Positions 63,805 to 64,000 of a stretch of DNA of 64,000 bases are shown here, one piece after another (the stretch's first letter is position 1; each line of letters begins with the position of its first letter). The translations under genes were made by a program, and so were the position numbers. The notes below the pieces were generated by a model that did no database searches, was not told the DNA's origin, and saw nothing but the letters and a program-made list of their open reading frames with translations. The stretch comes from Borrelia sp. HM (GTDB lineage: Bacteria > Spirochaetota > Spirochaetia > Borreliales > Borreliaceae): the NCBI RefSeq assembly GCF_019669085.1, contig NZ_AP024401.1, forward strand, positions 434,001 through 498,000. The letters run 5' to 3'.

Positions 63805-64000
63805 ATGAGAATTCTTTACTTTATTTTGTGTTCATTGATTAATTTATCTTTAATGTTTTTGTTTTTTTTTCTTGAGTTTCTTTTAGTTGCAAAAGTTAAT
63901 ATTATTGTTTCTTATTTTTTTCAATTTATTATAGTTTTTCTTATGATTATAATTTCAATTATGATAAGCTATTTTTTATCAAGCATTATTATAAAAAATG
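63805..64000 (+). CDS. Membrane protein (3' partial)
   Basis: The frame MRILYFILCSLINLSLMFLF starts 3 bp after lspA and is open to the window end. Almost all residues are hydrophobic, suggesting at least two membrane segments. Too short to identify. It corresponds in position to BB0470. Confidence 0.7.
   Translation, partial: MRILYFILCSLINLSLMFLFFFLEFLLVAKVNIIVSYFFQFIIVFLMIIISIMISYFLSSIIIKN

Overview
The window is a chromosomal segment of a Borrelia of the relapsing-fever type. It is about 70% A+T, and the gene order (traB-adk-dipA-rrp1-hpk1, rRNA, parA/parB, gyrA-gyrB, dnaA-dnaN, rpmH-rnpA-yidC-jag, aspS, uvrC, dnaX-ebfC, ndk, lptB, lspA) is the one I know from the centre of Borrelia chromosomes. 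Three features point to relapsing fever rather than Lyme disease: hpt-purA-purB inside the rRNA locus, a Dam-type methylase after ndk, and one 23S-5S pair instead of a tandem duplication. Comparisons with the Lyme genome are from memory and were not checked here.

Layout. 1-8.4 kb: TraB-like protein, adenylate kinase, the DipA porin, and the Hpk1/Rrp1 c-di-GMP two-component system. 8.4-18.9 kb: a dispersed rRNA locus with 5S and 23S (minus), a HAD phosphatase, purine salvage genes hpt-purA-purB (plus), mag, tRNA-Ile (plus), tRNA-Ala and 16S (minus). 19-22 kb: a decayed unknown gene, rsmI and small conserved genes. 22-33.6 kb: the replication and segregation centre with parA, a Borrelia partition-like gene, parB, a perfect parS site, gyrA/gyrB, dnaA, a repeat-bearing dnaA-dnaN gap, dnaN, recF and dciA. 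33.6-41.4 kb: rpmH-rnpA-yidC-jag, an epimerase, fba, hsp20, aspS. 41.4-46 kb: an antiporter fused to a PTS EIIA domain, an HPr-like protein lacking its phosphorylatable His, hpf, a decayed rpoN, and a split chromate transporter. 46-64 kb: mscS, a lipid glycosyltransferase, holA, uvrC, a secreted LamG/FN3 protein with a TPR partner, four tRNAs, SRP RNA, dnaX-ebfC-recR, ndk, dam, an Lpt-like trio, pgeF, nif3, lspA and the start of a membrane protein.

The strongest unusual observation is the remains of a sigma-54 gene (about 44.13-44.70 kb). Three consecutive pieces of the C-terminal DNA-binding region can still be read, in two frames and with stops. It lies directly upstream of hpf, the His-less HPr-like gene and the EIIA-fused antiporter, so the locus looks like a fossil of the rpoN-hpf-ptsN-npr cluster of other bacteria. 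Loss of sigma-54 would change how RpoS is controlled in this organism.

Other points: purine salvage from hypoxanthine to AMP, an apparently retained RecF/RecR pair, a DciA helicase-loader gene next to recF, long inverted repeats that look like rRNA processing stems around 16S and 23S, and a switch in strand base composition near dnaN that agrees with a central replication origin.
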